A stretch of DNA of 64,000 nucleotides, from NCBI GenBank assembly GCA_905214735.1, contig CAJMNI010000002.1, forward strand, positions 54,978 to 118,977, written 5' to 3'. This stretch comes from an uncultured bacterium. Its GTDB lineage: Bacteria; Bacteroidota; Bacteroidia; Bacteroidales; Muribaculaceae. The notes below the pieces were generated by a model. It was given only the letters and a program-made list of their open reading frames with translations. It did not search any database and had not been told where the DNA came from. The position numbers and the translations under genes were made by a program. Numbering within the stretch: the stretch's first letter is position 1; each line of letters begins with the position of its first letter. Shown here in pieces: positions 33,106 through 41,542 of the stretch.

Positions 33106-34089
33106 ATGAAAGAGGATAGAAATTACACCGAGGGCGGCATCGCCACCGACGAAGCCCCCCGAAAAGAGACGGCTCCCGCAGCCGTCGATAATCAAGTGAA
33201 CCCCGAGCACAAAGCCGGCTTCGTCAACATCGTGGGCAACCCCAACGTCGGCAAGTCGACCCTTATGAACGACCTCGTCGGCGAACGCCTCTCGATCATC
33301 ACTTCGAAAGCGCAGACCACTCGCCACCGCATCACAGGAATCGTCAACACTCCGGAATATCAGATCGTATATTCCGACACTCCAGGAGTGCTCAAGCCCC
33401 GCTACAAACTCCAGGAGTCGATGCTCGAGTTTTCCGAGGGAGCCCTCACCGACGCCGACATCCTGATTTACGTCACCGACGTGGTGGAAGAACCCGAGAA
33501 AAACAAGGAGTTTCTCGACCGCGTGGCCAAGGAGTCGATTCCCGTGCTCTTGGTGATCAACAAGGTCGACCTCCTAAAATCGCAGGAGGAGCTCAATGCC
33601 CTGGTCGACAAATGGCACGAACGCCTTCCCAAGGCGGAGATATTCCCCACGAGCGCCACGGAGCATTTCAACATCGACAACCTCAAGAAGCGCATCGAGG
33701 AGCTCCTCCCCGTCTCGCCCCCCTTCTTCGGCAAGGATGCCCTTACCGACAAGCCGGCCCGCTTCTTCGTGACAGAGATCATCCGCGAAAAGCTCCTGCT
33801 CGACTATGACAAGGAGATTCCCTACAGCGCCGAAGTGATCGTGGAGAAATTCGACGAGAAGCAGGGGGCGATCCATATCATGGCGGTGATTTATGTGGAA
33901 CGCGATTCGCAGAAAGGGATCATCATCGGCAAAGGGGGCGCCAAGATCAAGAAGGTCGGCATCCAGGCCCGCACCGATATCGAAAAACTCTTCGGAAAGA
34001 AGGTATATCTCGAACTCTTTGTGAAAGTGGAGAAAGACTGGCGCAACCGCGAGAACAAGCTCCGCGAGTTCGGATATATGGATAAATAA
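33106..34089 (+). CDS. era: GTPase Era
   Basis: Essential GTPase for 16S rRNA 3'-end maturation and 30S assembly. GTPase motifs are intact: G1 GNPNVGKST (44-52), G3 DTPG, G4 NKVD. A C-terminal KH domain (IIIGKGGAKIKKVGIQARTDIEKLFGKKVYLELFVKV, read in segments) binds rRNA. The N-terminus carries about 35 extra acidic and polar residues before the GTPase fold, seen in other Bacteroidetes homologues. der starts 11 bases after the stop. Confidence 0.97.
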   Translation: MKEDRNYTEGGIATDEAPRKETAPAAVDNQVNPEHKAGFVNIVGNPNVGKSTLMNDLVGERLSIITSKAQTTRHRITGIVNTPEYQIVYSDTPGVLKPRYKLQESMLEFSEGALTDADILIYVTDVVEEPEKNKEFLDRVAKESIPVLLVINKVDLLKSQEELNALVDKWHERLPKAEIFPTSATEHFNIDNLKKRIEELLPVSPPFFGKDALTDKPARFFVTEIIREKLLLDYDKEIPYSAEVIVEKFDEKQGAIHIMAVIYVERDSQKGIIIGKGGAKIKKVGIQARTDIEKLFGKKVYLELFVKVEKDWRNRENKLREFGYMDK

Positions 34090-34100
34090 CAGATTAAAAT

Positions 34101-35417
34101 ATGAGCAAGCTCATAGCAATAGTAGGGCGGCCGAACGTGGGAAAATCCACGCTTTTCAACCGCTTGACGCAGACCCGCAGCGCGATTGTCGACAACACGG
34201 CCGGCACCACGCGCGACCGCCAGTATGGCAAAGTTGACTGGAACGGCCAGGAATTCTCGATCGTCGACACCGGCGGCTGGGTGGTCAATTCCGACGACGT
34301 GTTCGAGGAGGAGATCAACAAGCAGGTGGCAATCGCCATCGAGGAGGCCGACGTGATTCTCTTCGTGGTCGACTGCACCACCGGCGTCACCGACCTCGAC
34401 GACAAGGTGGCCCAGATTCTCCGCCGCTCGAAGAAGCCGGTGATCGTGGTGGCCAACAAGGAAGACGTGGGCGACGCCCGCTTCAATGCCGCCGAATTCT
34501 ATAAGTTCGGCCTCGGCGACCCTGTGGAGGTGTCGAGCGCCAACGGCTCGGGCACCGGCGACCTCCTCGACGAGATCGTGAAGGATATGCCGGAACGCGA
34601 CGACGAGACTCCCACAGAGGAAAATATCGCCAAGTTCGCGATCGTCGGACGCCCTAACGCCGGAAAGTCGTCGCTCATCAACGCCTTTATCGGCGAGGAA
34701 CGCCACATCGTGACCGACATCGCCGGCACCACCCGCGATTCCATCTATCACCGCTATAATAAGTTCGGCTTCGATTTCTATCTGGTCGACACGGCGGGAA
34801 TACGCAAGAAGCAGAAGGTCAACGAGGATATCGAATATTATTCGGTGATCCGTTCGATCAGGGCCATCGAGGCCAGCGACGTCTGCATCCTGATGATCGA
34901 CGCCACCCGCGGCATCGAGGCCCAGGACGCCAACATCTTCGGCCTGATCCAGCGCAACAAGAAGGGGCTCGTGGTCTGCGTCAACAAGTGGGATCTGGTG
35001 GAAAACAAGTCGATCGAGGCGCAGAAGATGTTCAAGGAGGCGATCAGGCGCAAGTTCGCTCCCTTCACCGACTTCCCGATCATCTTCACCTCCGCTCTCA
35101 CCAAGCAGCGCATCTACAATGTGCTCGAGACCGCCATCGAGGTCTACAACAACCGTCGCCGCACGATTCCCACCTCGCAGCTCAACACCTACATGCTCGA
35201 AGTGGTGGCCGTGACGCCTCCGCCGGCCAACAAAGGGAAATATGTGAAGATCAAATATGTCACGATGCTGAAAGACGCCATCGTGCCGACATTCATCTTC
35301 TTCTGCAATCTGCCGCAATGGGTGAAGGAGCCCTACCGCCGTTTCCTGGAAAACAAGATCCGGGAGCACTGGGATTTCCACGGCACCCCCATCCAGATTT
35401 TCATGCGCGAGAAATAA
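34101..35417 (+). CDS. der: GTPase Der (EngA)
   Basis: Double GTPase for 50S subunit assembly. Two tandem GTP-binding domains are visible, with G1 loops GRPNVGKST (9-17) and GRPNAGKSS (183-191), DTGG and DTAG G3 motifs, NKED and NKWD G4 motifs, and a C-terminal KH-like domain ending EHWDFHGTPIQIFMREK. Translationally close to era; the pairing is a common Bacteroidetes arrangement. A dense block of GCGC repeats follows. Confidence 0.98.
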   Translation: MSKLIAIVGRPNVGKSTLFNRLTQTRSAIVDNTAGTTRDRQYGKVDWNGQEFSIVDTGGWVVNSDDVFEEEINKQVAIAIEEADVILFVVDCTTGVTDLDDKVAQILRRSKKPVIVVANKEDVGDARFNAAEFYKFGLGDPVEVSSANGSGTGDLLDEIVKDMPERDDETPTEENIAKFAIVGRPNAGKSSLINAFIGEERHIVTDIAGTTRDSIYHRYNKFGFDFYLVDTAGIRKKQKVNEDIEYYSVIRSIRAIEASDVCILMIDATRGIEAQDANIFGLIQRNKKGLVVCVNKWDLVENKSIEAQKMFKEAIRRKFAPFTDFPIIFTSALTKQRIYNVLETAIEVYNNRRRTIPTSQLNTYMLEVVAVTPPPANKGKYVKIKYVTMLKDAIVPTFIFFCNLPQWVKEPYRRFLENKIREHWDFHGTPIQIFMREK

Positions 35418-35480
35418 CGCGCTCCGTCACCAACCGTAAAAACCGAAAGCCGACTGAACAAATAAGATTGTTATTCTCAT

Positions 35481-35578
35481 AATCGCGCCTGAATCGCGCC
35501 AAAAGCAGGTTCAAAATCATAAAAATCGCGCCATTTTGGCGCGATTTTTCGTAAATTTTCCCTAAATTTGACGCGATT
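35481..35578 (+). promoter_or_regulatory. Cluster of ATCGCGCC-type sites and -7 box before the fic gene
   Basis: Two direct copies of AATCGCGCC start at 35481 and 35492 (11 bases apart). A perfect 13-bp inverted repeat, AAAAATCGCGCCA with a three-base centre, spans 35521-35549 and contains the same half-site twice. A degenerate half-site GACGCGATT lies at 35570-35578, overlapping the end of the -7 box TAAATTTG (35563-35570). The T-run of the palindrome could also terminate der. Repeated half-sites around the promoter suggest a repressor site, perhaps for the winged-helix of the adjacent Fic protein. Confidence 0.6.
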
Positions 35579-35590
35579 AATTATGCTCTC

Positions 35591-36625
35591 ATGACAACCG
35601 ACATAGAAATACTGCAATTTTTGCATTATAATCCGCTCTCAAAACGGTCGGATATATTGCCTTCTCTGTCAAAACAGATAAGCGACCGCACCCTCATGCG
35701 TATGCTTTCAGACGCTGTAGCTAAAGGATATGTTGAAGTTGCGGGGCGCGGACCCTCCACACGCTACAGGCTGACTCCCCAGGCCCACGTTACCATGGAT
35801 CTCAATCTTGACACATACTTTGACAAGGATATAGATGAACGTCAAGTGCAGGAATCCTTCAATTTTGAGCTTATCAATGATACACTTCCGAAGGTTGAGC
35901 TCTTTACTGCCGAGGAATTGCAGTTGCTTGACCGGGCACAGTCTGCGTTTCGGGAACATCTCTCAGAAATGTCTGATGTTGAATACCGTAAGGAGATGGA
36001 GCGACTTGGCATAGACCTGTCGTGGAAGTCTTCGCAGATTGAGGGAAATACTTACTCTCTCCTGGAAACAGAACGGCTGTTGAAAGAAAAACAGACAGCC
36101 AGCGGCAAAACCAAGGAGGAGGCAGTGATGCTTCTGAATCATAAAGATGCGCTCGATTTTATTCTTGATGTGCCCGACTATCTGAAAAATCTCACTGTCG
36201 CGCGCATAGAGGAAATTCACGCGTTGCTTACCAAAGAATTGGGCGTAGAGAGGAACATCCGACACCGCCGAGTAGGTATTACCGGAACGAACTATACCCC
36301 GTTAGACAACGAGTTCCAGATTCGCAAAGCTCTTGAGGATACTGTTAATCTTATTAATGGCAAAAGCAACATCTTCGAAAAAGCTCTGCTTGCTCTTGTG
36401 CTGCTGAGTTATATTCAAGCCTTTACCGACGGGAACAAACGCACGGCCCGCATCGTCAGCAACGGAATACTGATAGCCAACGGCTATTGTCCGATTTCTT
36501 TCCGCACCGTAGATTCTATCGACTATAAGAAGGGAATGCTGATGTTCTACGAACAGAACAATATTGCCGCCTTTAAGCGCATATTCATCGACCAGTTCCT
36601 ATTCGCCGTCAAAACATATTTCTAA
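35591..36625 (+). CDS. Fic-domain protein with N-terminal winged helix and His-to-Gln change
   Basis: A 344-residue Fic protein; family members transfer AMP or other groups to proteins. Residues about 1-65 look like a winged-helix DNA-binding domain (ILPSLSKQISDRTLMRML, GYVEVAGRGPSTRYRLT). The inhibitory helix motif of class II Fic proteins is present (SSQIEGN, about 147-153). The Fic core reads QAFTDGNKRTAR (276-287), where the first residue should be the catalytic His; Gln276 suggests loss or change of transferase activity. Lys283 replaces the usual Gly, as in Doc-type proteins. AT-rich relative to der and recA, so probably acquired. It lacks a FicA/antitoxin neighbour. Confidence 0.88.
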   Translation: MTTDIEILQFLHYNPLSKRSDILPSLSKQISDRTLMRMLSDAVAKGYVEVAGRGPSTRYRLTPQAHVTMDLNLDTYFDKDIDERQVQESFNFELINDTLPKVELFTAEELQLLDRAQSAFREHLSEMSDVEYRKEMERLGIDLSWKSSQIEGNTYSLLETERLLKEKQTASGKTKEEAVMLLNHKDALDFILDVPDYLKNLTVARIEEIHALLTKELGVERNIRHRRVGITGTNYTPLDNEFQIRKALEDTVNLINGKSNIFEKALLALVLLSYIQAFTDGNKRTARIVSNGILIANGYCPISFRTVDSIDYKKGMLMFYEQNNIAAFKRIFIDQFLFAVKTYF

Positions 36626-36678
36626 CCATAAACGGTTGTATTGAAACGCCAGGGCCGCTCATAGCTGTCTCATAAGCA

Positions 36679-36721
36679 GCAGAGCGCATCATAACTGAAT
36701 TATGATGCGCTCTGCTTTTTT
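36679..36721. terminator. Bidirectional terminator between fic and recA
   Basis: A perfect 16-bp stem (arm GCAGAGCGCATCATAA) with a short loop, followed by T6 on the plus strand, in a convergent gap. Confidence 0.92.
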
Positions 36722-36765
36722 ATCGGTTTTATAGGTTCCGCTTGTTTATCGGTGTTGGCGGCGGA

Positions 36766-37962
36766 TCAGCCGAGGTCGATGTCGAGGTCTTCGGCGAAAA
36801 GATCGTCGGAGGCCGCCTCGGGCTGCTCGTCATAAGTGTCGGGACCCGGCGTGAAGTTGCTCTCCTCCGTCGGCTTGTCGCCGGGAAGGAACGGCGCGGC
36901 AGCCGAACGCGGCCCGCGATCCTCCTTTCCTTCGTTGAGCTTGGCGACAATCTTCGCCGTCAGCTCCTCCATAAGTTCGGGATTGTCTGCGATCACCTTC
37001 TTCACGGCGTCGCGACCCTGGCCGAGCTTCGAGCCATTGTAGCTGAACCATGCCCCCGACTTCTTGATCACTCCGAGCTCCACGCCCATGTCGACGATTT
37101 CTCCCGACTTCGAGATTCCCTCGCCAAACATCATGTCGAACTGAGCCTTCATAAAGGGAGGCGCCACCTTGTTTTTCACAACTTTCACCTTAGTGATGCG
37201 GCCGACCACGTTCTCACCGTCTTTGATCGGTGTCGACGAACGGATGTCGAGACGCACCGAAGCATAGAACTTCAGGGCATTACCGCCCGTGGTGGTTTCC
37301 GGATTGCCGAACATAACGCCGATCTTCTCGCGGATCTGGTTGATGAAGATGCAGCAGGTGCGCGTGCGCGAAATCGTGCCGGTCAGCTTGCGCATGGCCT
37401 GGCTCATGAGGCGGGCGTGAAGGCCGACATTCTTGTCGCCCATCTCCCCTTCGATCTCCGCTTTCGGCGTGAGGGCGGCCACTGAGTCTACCACCAGCAC
37501 GTCGATGGCGCCGGAATTGATCAGCTGCTCGGCGATGTCGAGAGCCTGCTCGCCGTTGTCGGGCTGCGCGATCCAGAGATTGTTGACGTCGACTCCAAGC
37601 TTCTCGGCATAGAAGCGGTCGAAAGCATGCTCGGCGTCGATGATGGCGCAGATGCCACCCTTCTTCTGGGCTTCGGCGATCACATGGATCGCGAGAGTGG
37701 TCTTACCCGAAGACTCCGGGCCGTAGATCTCGGTGATTCGGCCGCGGGGAAGCCCCCCGACGCCCAGAGCGTAGTCGAGCGATATGGAGCCGGTGGATAT
37801 AGCCTCCACATCGGCAACTTTCTCATCGCCGAGACGCATCACTGTGCCCGAACCGAAATCTTTCTCGAGATGCGACATGGTGACCTCAAGAGCCTTCAGC
37901 TTCTCGGCCTTGTCGTTTATAGGACCGGCGGACGCTGCCGCCGCTTTCTTTTTAACTGCCAT
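36766..37962 (-). CDS. recA: Recombinase A
   Basis: Forms filaments on single-stranded DNA, performs strand exchange and stimulates LexA-type cleavage. The 398 residues include the N-terminal AT-rich Ala/Lys extension (MAVKKKAAAASAG), Walker A GPESSGKTT (81-89), Walker B VLVVDSVAALTP, the L2 loop and an acidic C-terminus (DDLFAEDLDIDLG). About 45 residues longer than E. coli RecA owing to the tail. It has its own promoter and no recX in the window. Confidence 0.98.
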   Translation of the reverse strand: MAVKKKAAAASAGPINDKAEKLKALEVTMSHLEKDFGSGTVMRLGDEKVADVEAISTGSISLDYALGVGGLPRGRITEIYGPESSGKTTLAIHVIAEAQKKGGICAIIDAEHAFDRFYAEKLGVDVNNLWIAQPDNGEQALDIAEQLINSGAIDVLVVDSVAALTPKAEIEGEMGDKNVGLHARLMSQAMRKLTGTISRTRTCCIFINQIREKIGVMFGNPETTTGGNALKFYASVRLDIRSSTPIKDGENVVGRITKVKVVKNKVAPPFMKAQFDMMFGEGISKSGEIVDMGVELGVIKKSGAWFSYNGSKLGQGRDAVKKVIADNPELMEELTAKIVAKLNEGKEDRGPRSAAAPFLPGDKPTEESNFTPGPDTYDEQPEAASDDLFAEDLDIDLG

Positions 37963-38061
37963 TGTGTCAAAAAATTTAGTGGGTGTTAATTAGTCAAATT
38001 TTTAGTAATATGAGTGATATGCGATGAATATAGACGCAAAAAGCGTGCCGATATTCGAATA

Positions 38062-38093
38062 CAAAGGTAACAAATCCCTCCGACATTCACAAA
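38062..38093 (-). promoter_or_regulatory. Promoter of recA
   Basis: On the minus strand TTTG, 20 bases, TACCTTTG. Predicted leader of about 93 bases. No LexA-type box was recognised. Confidence 0.75.
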
Positions 38094-38107
38094 ATAAAAT
38101 AATCTTG

Positions 38108-38148
38108 CTGTCCGATTTCGGACAGGTGTCCGCGGATGGTCACCATCC
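38108..38148 (+). promoter_or_regulatory. Palindromic upstream activator-type sites before the export operon
   Basis: CTGTCCGATTTCGGACAG (38108-38125) is a perfect 18-base palindrome. Directly after it lies a shorter one with the same half-site (TGTCCGCGGA, 38127-38136), and a third inverted repeat GGATGGT/ACCATCC (38134-38148). They sit about 70-110 bases upstream of the predicted start, the usual place for enhancer-binding protein sites. Confidence 0.55.
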
Positions 38149-38187
38149 ATTTTAGCCATAATCTTAATTTCCAACCGGTTGCATAAT

Positions 38188-38208
38188 TGGCACGGAGAGT
38201 GATTGGCA
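38188..38208 (+). promoter_or_regulatory. Possible sigma-54 (-24/-12) promoter of the export operon
   Basis: TGGCACG (38188-38194) is a perfect -24 element, but the -12 at the right spacing is GTGA rather than TTGC. An overlapping alternative has GG (38194-38195) and GC (38206-38207) exactly 10 bases apart. No TAnnTTTG box exists between 38094 and 38252. TTGGCA occurs three times here. Confidence 0.4.
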
Positions 38209-38252
38209 TTTTGGCATATCATTCCTTTTCTCCCAAGAGAAATCAGACAACA

Positions 38253-39500
38253 ATGGATAAAGAGATACCGAAAAAAGAACAGCGCCGGGAGTCGCTCCGC
38301 AAATGGCTGAAGGTTGCAGCAGCGATAGCCGCAGTGGCCGTCGCAGTGGCGGTCGTGATGTTTCTCATCGGCGACAGCGTAAGCAGCGCCGACATCCGGA
38401 TACGCCCCGCCACGCGCGGCACTCTCGAAAGCAGCGTCGCGGCCACCGGGAAAATCGTTCCGCTCCGCGAGCAGGAGATCGTCTCCCCTGTTGCCACCCG
38501 CATCATGGAGGTCTACTGCAACGAAGGAGACTCCATAGGCCGGGGAGAATCCCTCCTCCGGCTCGACCTTCAGGACGCTGAGACCGACTATCGCCGCGCA
38601 GCCGACGAGGTCAGCATGAAGAGCAACGAGATGGAGCAGACCGCCCTCGACAACGCCACCTATCTCACCGACCTGGAGATGCGGGTGCGCGTCAAGGAGA
38701 TGGCCGTCAGCCATCTTCGCGCCGAGATGGAAAACGAACGGCGCCTCGACAGCATCGGCAGCGGCACCGGCGACCGCATCCGCAAAGCGGAGCTCTCCTA
38801 CGCCACGGCCCGCATGGAACTGCAGCAGCTCCGCACCCAGCTTGCCAACGAACGCCGCTCCCACGCCGCCACCTACCGCAGCAAGCAACTCGAGAAAAGC
38901 ATCTCGGCAAGGAATCTCACCTCCATGCAGCGCACCCTCGACGACGCACGCGTCACCGCTCCCTTCGCCGGCACAGTCACCTGGCTAAACAAATCGCTCG
39001 GCGCCAGCATCGCCCCCGGCGAGCGCCTCGCTGTGGTTTCCGACCTCCGACATTTCAAGATCGAAGGGGAGATGCCCGAGAGCGATTCCGGCAAACTCGC
39101 CGTCGGTTCCCCGGTAAACATCAGGATCAACCGCCGGACAATCAAAGGACGCATCGCCACCGTATCCCCACAGAGCAACAACGGAATGGTCAGTTTCACA
39201 GTCTTCCTCGACAACGACAGCGACCCCCTGCTCCGCTCCGGACTCCGCACGGAAATCAACGTAATCTACGACGTGCGCCCCAACGTGCTCCGGATTCCCA
39301 ACGGCTCCTACTTCCAGGGTCCCGGCAACTACACAATGTTTGTCAGGACGGCCCCCGACCGTCTGGAGAGACGCAGCGTTACCCTCGGCGAAAGCAACTT
39401 CGACTTCGTGGAAGTGATCTCCGGAATCAGCCCCGGCGAGGAGGTGGCCGTCTCCGACATGAGCAGATTCAACAAGCGCAAGTCGCTCAAACTCAAATAA
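38253..39500 (+). CDS. Periplasmic adaptor of a tripartite exporter (HlyD/MacA family)
   Basis: A 415-residue membrane-fusion protein linking an inner-membrane ABC pump to a TolC channel. One N-terminal membrane helix (about 18-42) is followed by a lipoyl-like barrel half (VAATGKIVPLREQEIVSPVATRIMEVYCNEGDSIGRGESLLRLD), a long coiled-coil hairpin at about 105-215, the second lipoyl half (DARVTAPFAGTVTWL) and beta-barrel domains to the C-terminus (RRSVTLGESNFDFVEVISGISPGEEVAVSD). The ATG at 38253 is preferred over an in-frame TTG at 38187. It begins the exporter operon, 26 bases before the ATPase gene, and lies downstream of the palindromic and sigma-54-like elements. Confidence 0.93.
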   Translation: MDKEIPKKEQRRESLRKWLKVAAAIAAVAVAVAVVMFLIGDSVSSADIRIRPATRGTLESSVAATGKIVPLREQEIVSPVATRIMEVYCNEGDSIGRGESLLRLDLQDAETDYRRAADEVSMKSNEMEQTALDNATYLTDLEMRVRVKEMAVSHLRAEMENERRLDSIGSGTGDRIRKAELSYATARMELQQLRTQLANERRSHAATYRSKQLEKSISARNLTSMQRTLDDARVTAPFAGTVTWLNKSLGASIAPGERLAVVSDLRHFKIEGEMPESDSGKLAVGSPVNIRINRRTIKGRIATVSPQSNNGMVSFTVFLDNDSDPLLRSGLRTEINVIYDVRPNVLRIPNGSYFQGPGNYTMFVRTAPDRLERRSVTLGESNFDFVEVISGISPGEEVAVSDMSRFNKRKSLKLK

Positions 39501-39525
39501 CCGAAAATAATAAAAGAATCAGAAT

Positions 39526-40200
39526 ATGGCAATAATCAGACTCAGAGACATCAGCGAGGTCTACCGCACCAAAGAGATCGAGACAATAGCCCTCGACAAC
39601 GTCAACCTCGACATCGAAAAAGGTGAATTTGTGAGCATTATGGGTCCGTCGGGCTGCGGCAAGTCGACGCTCCTGAACATCATCGGGCTGCTCACCGCCC
39701 CCACCACCGGCTCGGTATCGATCATGGACACCGACACCGGCCGGATGAACGACACCCGGCTCTCCGACTTCCGCAACCATAACATCGGATTCGTGTTCCA
39801 GAGCTTCCACCTTATCCCCTCGCTCAACGTGTCCGACAACGTGGAGCTCCCCCTCATCTATCGCAAGGGGATTAGTGCTTCGGAGCGGAAGAGGAAAGTG
39901 GCCGCCGTGCTCGACCGCCTCGGGATGAGCCACCGCACGCGCCATTTCCCCTCTCAGCTCTCCGGAGGCCAATGCCAGCGAGTGGCGATCGCCAGGGCGA
40001 TTATCGGAGACCCGCAGATTGTCCTCGCCGACGAGCCTACCGGCAACCTCGACTCCAGAATGGGACAGGAGGTGATGGATATCCTGCAGGAGCTCAACCG
40101 CGACGACCACCGCACCATCGTCATGGTGACCCACAACGAAGACCAGGCGCGCCTCACCGACCGCATCATCCGCTTCTTCGACGGCCGCCAGGTGAAGTAA
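39526..40200 (+). CDS. ABC transporter ATPase (MacB/LolD-type)
   Basis: A 224-residue ATP-binding subunit that drives the two permeases encoded next. Walker A GPSGCGKST (about 39-47), Q-loop in VFQSFHLIPSLNV, signature LSGGQCQRVAIARA and Walker B IVLADEPTGNLD are all intact. The size and the signature group it with MacB/LolD-type ATPases that power mechanotransmission across the envelope rather than transmembrane import. In the operon it lies between the adaptor and two FtsX-like permeases. Confidence 0.96.
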   Translation: MAIIRLRDISEVYRTKEIETIALDNVNLDIEKGEFVSIMGPSGCGKSTLLNIIGLLTAPTTGSVSIMDTDTGRMNDTRLSDFRNHNIGFVFQSFHLIPSLNVSDNVELPLIYRKGISASERKRKVAAVLDRLGMSHRTRHFPSQLSGGQCQRVAIARAIIGDPQIVLADEPTGNLDSRMGQEVMDILQELNRDDHRTIVMVTHNEDQARLTDRIIRFFDGRQVK

Positions 40201-40234
40201 GCAACGGTTGCAAACCAATCAAAATGATTATCCT

Positions 40235-41518
40235 ATGAATTATTTCAAACAGATATATTTCGAGATGAAGCATCAGAAGATGATGACGTGGGTGTCGGTC
40301 AGCGGCACCGCGCTCGCCATCTTTCTGGTGATGATCTTCGTCATGTCGGAACAGGTGAAAGTGATCGAATCCGCGCCTGAATCGCAGCGAAGCCGCATCC
40401 TCTACGGAGAGGGAATTGATGTGTATTATGGAGATGAAGGTTCACAATCCTCCATGGGTTTAAGCCGGGAGGTCGCAAAATCGATCTACTCAGACCTGAA
40501 GGGTGTGGAGCAGGTTTCATATTACAACTCCTATGCCGGCGACAATATCGGCGTCTCGGCCCCCGGCGGCGAAGTTAACTCGTTGGTCTCCCTCTCGGCC
40601 GACGCCAACATCTGGAAGGTCTACGATTACAGATTTGTCAGCGGCACCCCTTTCAGGGCTTCCGAAGCAGAATCAGGCGCCAGGAAGGCTGTGCTCTCCC
40701 AATCTGCAGCACGCAAAATTTTCGGAAAGGAGGATGTAGCCGGTCGCGAGATTATTGTCGGGTCGTTCCCTTATACCGTCACCGGCGTGATAAAGGATCC
40801 TGAACCGATCATGCCTCGAAGCTATGCCGAAATCATCATCCCCTTCAATCCCGACACCGACGTGATCCGGGAAACATATTTCGGACGCGTCAATGTAATG
40901 ATGCTTCTGAAAAAAGGTGTTGACCCGGCTTCCGTGAAAGCGCAGGTGGAACAGCGCTACAAGCGGTTGCAGGCCGTCGCCGCGAAAGAGGGCCAGAGAA
41001 TCGCCTATCACAACCAGCCGTATACCGCAAGGGAAATGGCTATTTTCCACGGGAGCAACACCACCCCCGACACCACCGAAACCGACCGGCTGATGGCCAT
41101 AATCCTCTCGCTCCTTATCATCTTGCCGGCCATCAATCTGAGCAGCATGACCCGCAGCCGGATGCGCCACCGCATATCGGAAATTGGCGTGCGCCGCGCT
41201 TTCGGGGCCAAAAGACGGGAGATTGTGGTGCAAATCTTTGGAGAGAACTTCATAATGACCCTCGCCGGAGGCCTGATCGGACTCATATTGAGCTTCATCT
41301 TCCTCCTCTTTTTCTCCAACCTGCTTTTCACGTATTCAAACTTTACGGACTCCCGGGAACTGCTCAATGCCCGACCCAATTTCACGATGCTCTTCAGCAC
41401 AAGCACGTTCCTGTTGGCTCTGCTCGCCTGTTTAGTGATCAATGTGCTGAGCGCCTCCGTGCCCGCTTGGAAAGCCTCGCGCGTCCATCCCGCCGAAGCA
41501 ATAGCGGCTTCACATTAG
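40235..41518 (+). CDS. ABC transporter permease 1 (FtsX/MacB-like)
   Basis: A 427-residue inner-membrane permease with the MacB topology: one N-terminal helix (about 18-40), a large periplasmic domain (about 45-285, MacB-PCD-like, with QVSYYNSYAGDN and FPYTVTGVIKDPEP), and three C-terminal helices from about 290 (IILSLLIILPAINLSSMTRSRMRHRISEIGVRRAFGAKRREI then two more). The coupling motif RISEIGVRRAFGA that contacts the ATPase is intact. The ATG at 40235 is preferred over an in-frame upstream codon. The periplasmic part is AT-richer and more irregular than the membrane parts, as expected for a variable substrate-facing domain. Confidence 0.93.
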   Translation: MNYFKQIYFEMKHQKMMTWVSVSGTALAIFLVMIFVMSEQVKVIESAPESQRSRILYGEGIDVYYGDEGSQSSMGLSREVAKSIYSDLKGVEQVSYYNSYAGDNIGVSAPGGEVNSLVSLSADANIWKVYDYRFVSGTPFRASEAESGARKAVLSQSAARKIFGKEDVAGREIIVGSFPYTVTGVIKDPEPIMPRSYAEIIIPFNPDTDVIRETYFGRVNVMMLLKKGVDPASVKAQVEQRYKRLQAVAAKEGQRIAYHNQPYTAREMAIFHGSNTTPDTTETDRLMAIILSLLIILPAINLSSMTRSRMRHRISEIGVRRAFGAKRREIVVQIFGENFIMTLAGGLIGLILSFIFLLFFSNLLFTYSNFTDSRELLNARPNFTMLFSTSTFLLALLACLVINVLSASVPAWKASRVHPAEAIAASH

Positions 41519-41542
41519 TATCTTTAATTTTCGACTGCTTCT

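Noticed and set aside
35521..35549. Simple Rho-independent terminator of der
   Set aside because: The palindrome has T5 on one side and could terminate, but repeated half-sites on both sides favour a regulatory cluster; listed as such, with termination possible.
36416..36451. Sequencing error in the Fic motif
   Set aside because: His to Gln would need one base change, but the frame and the following motif are intact and similar Gln variants are recalled in Bacteroidetes; kept as a real variant.
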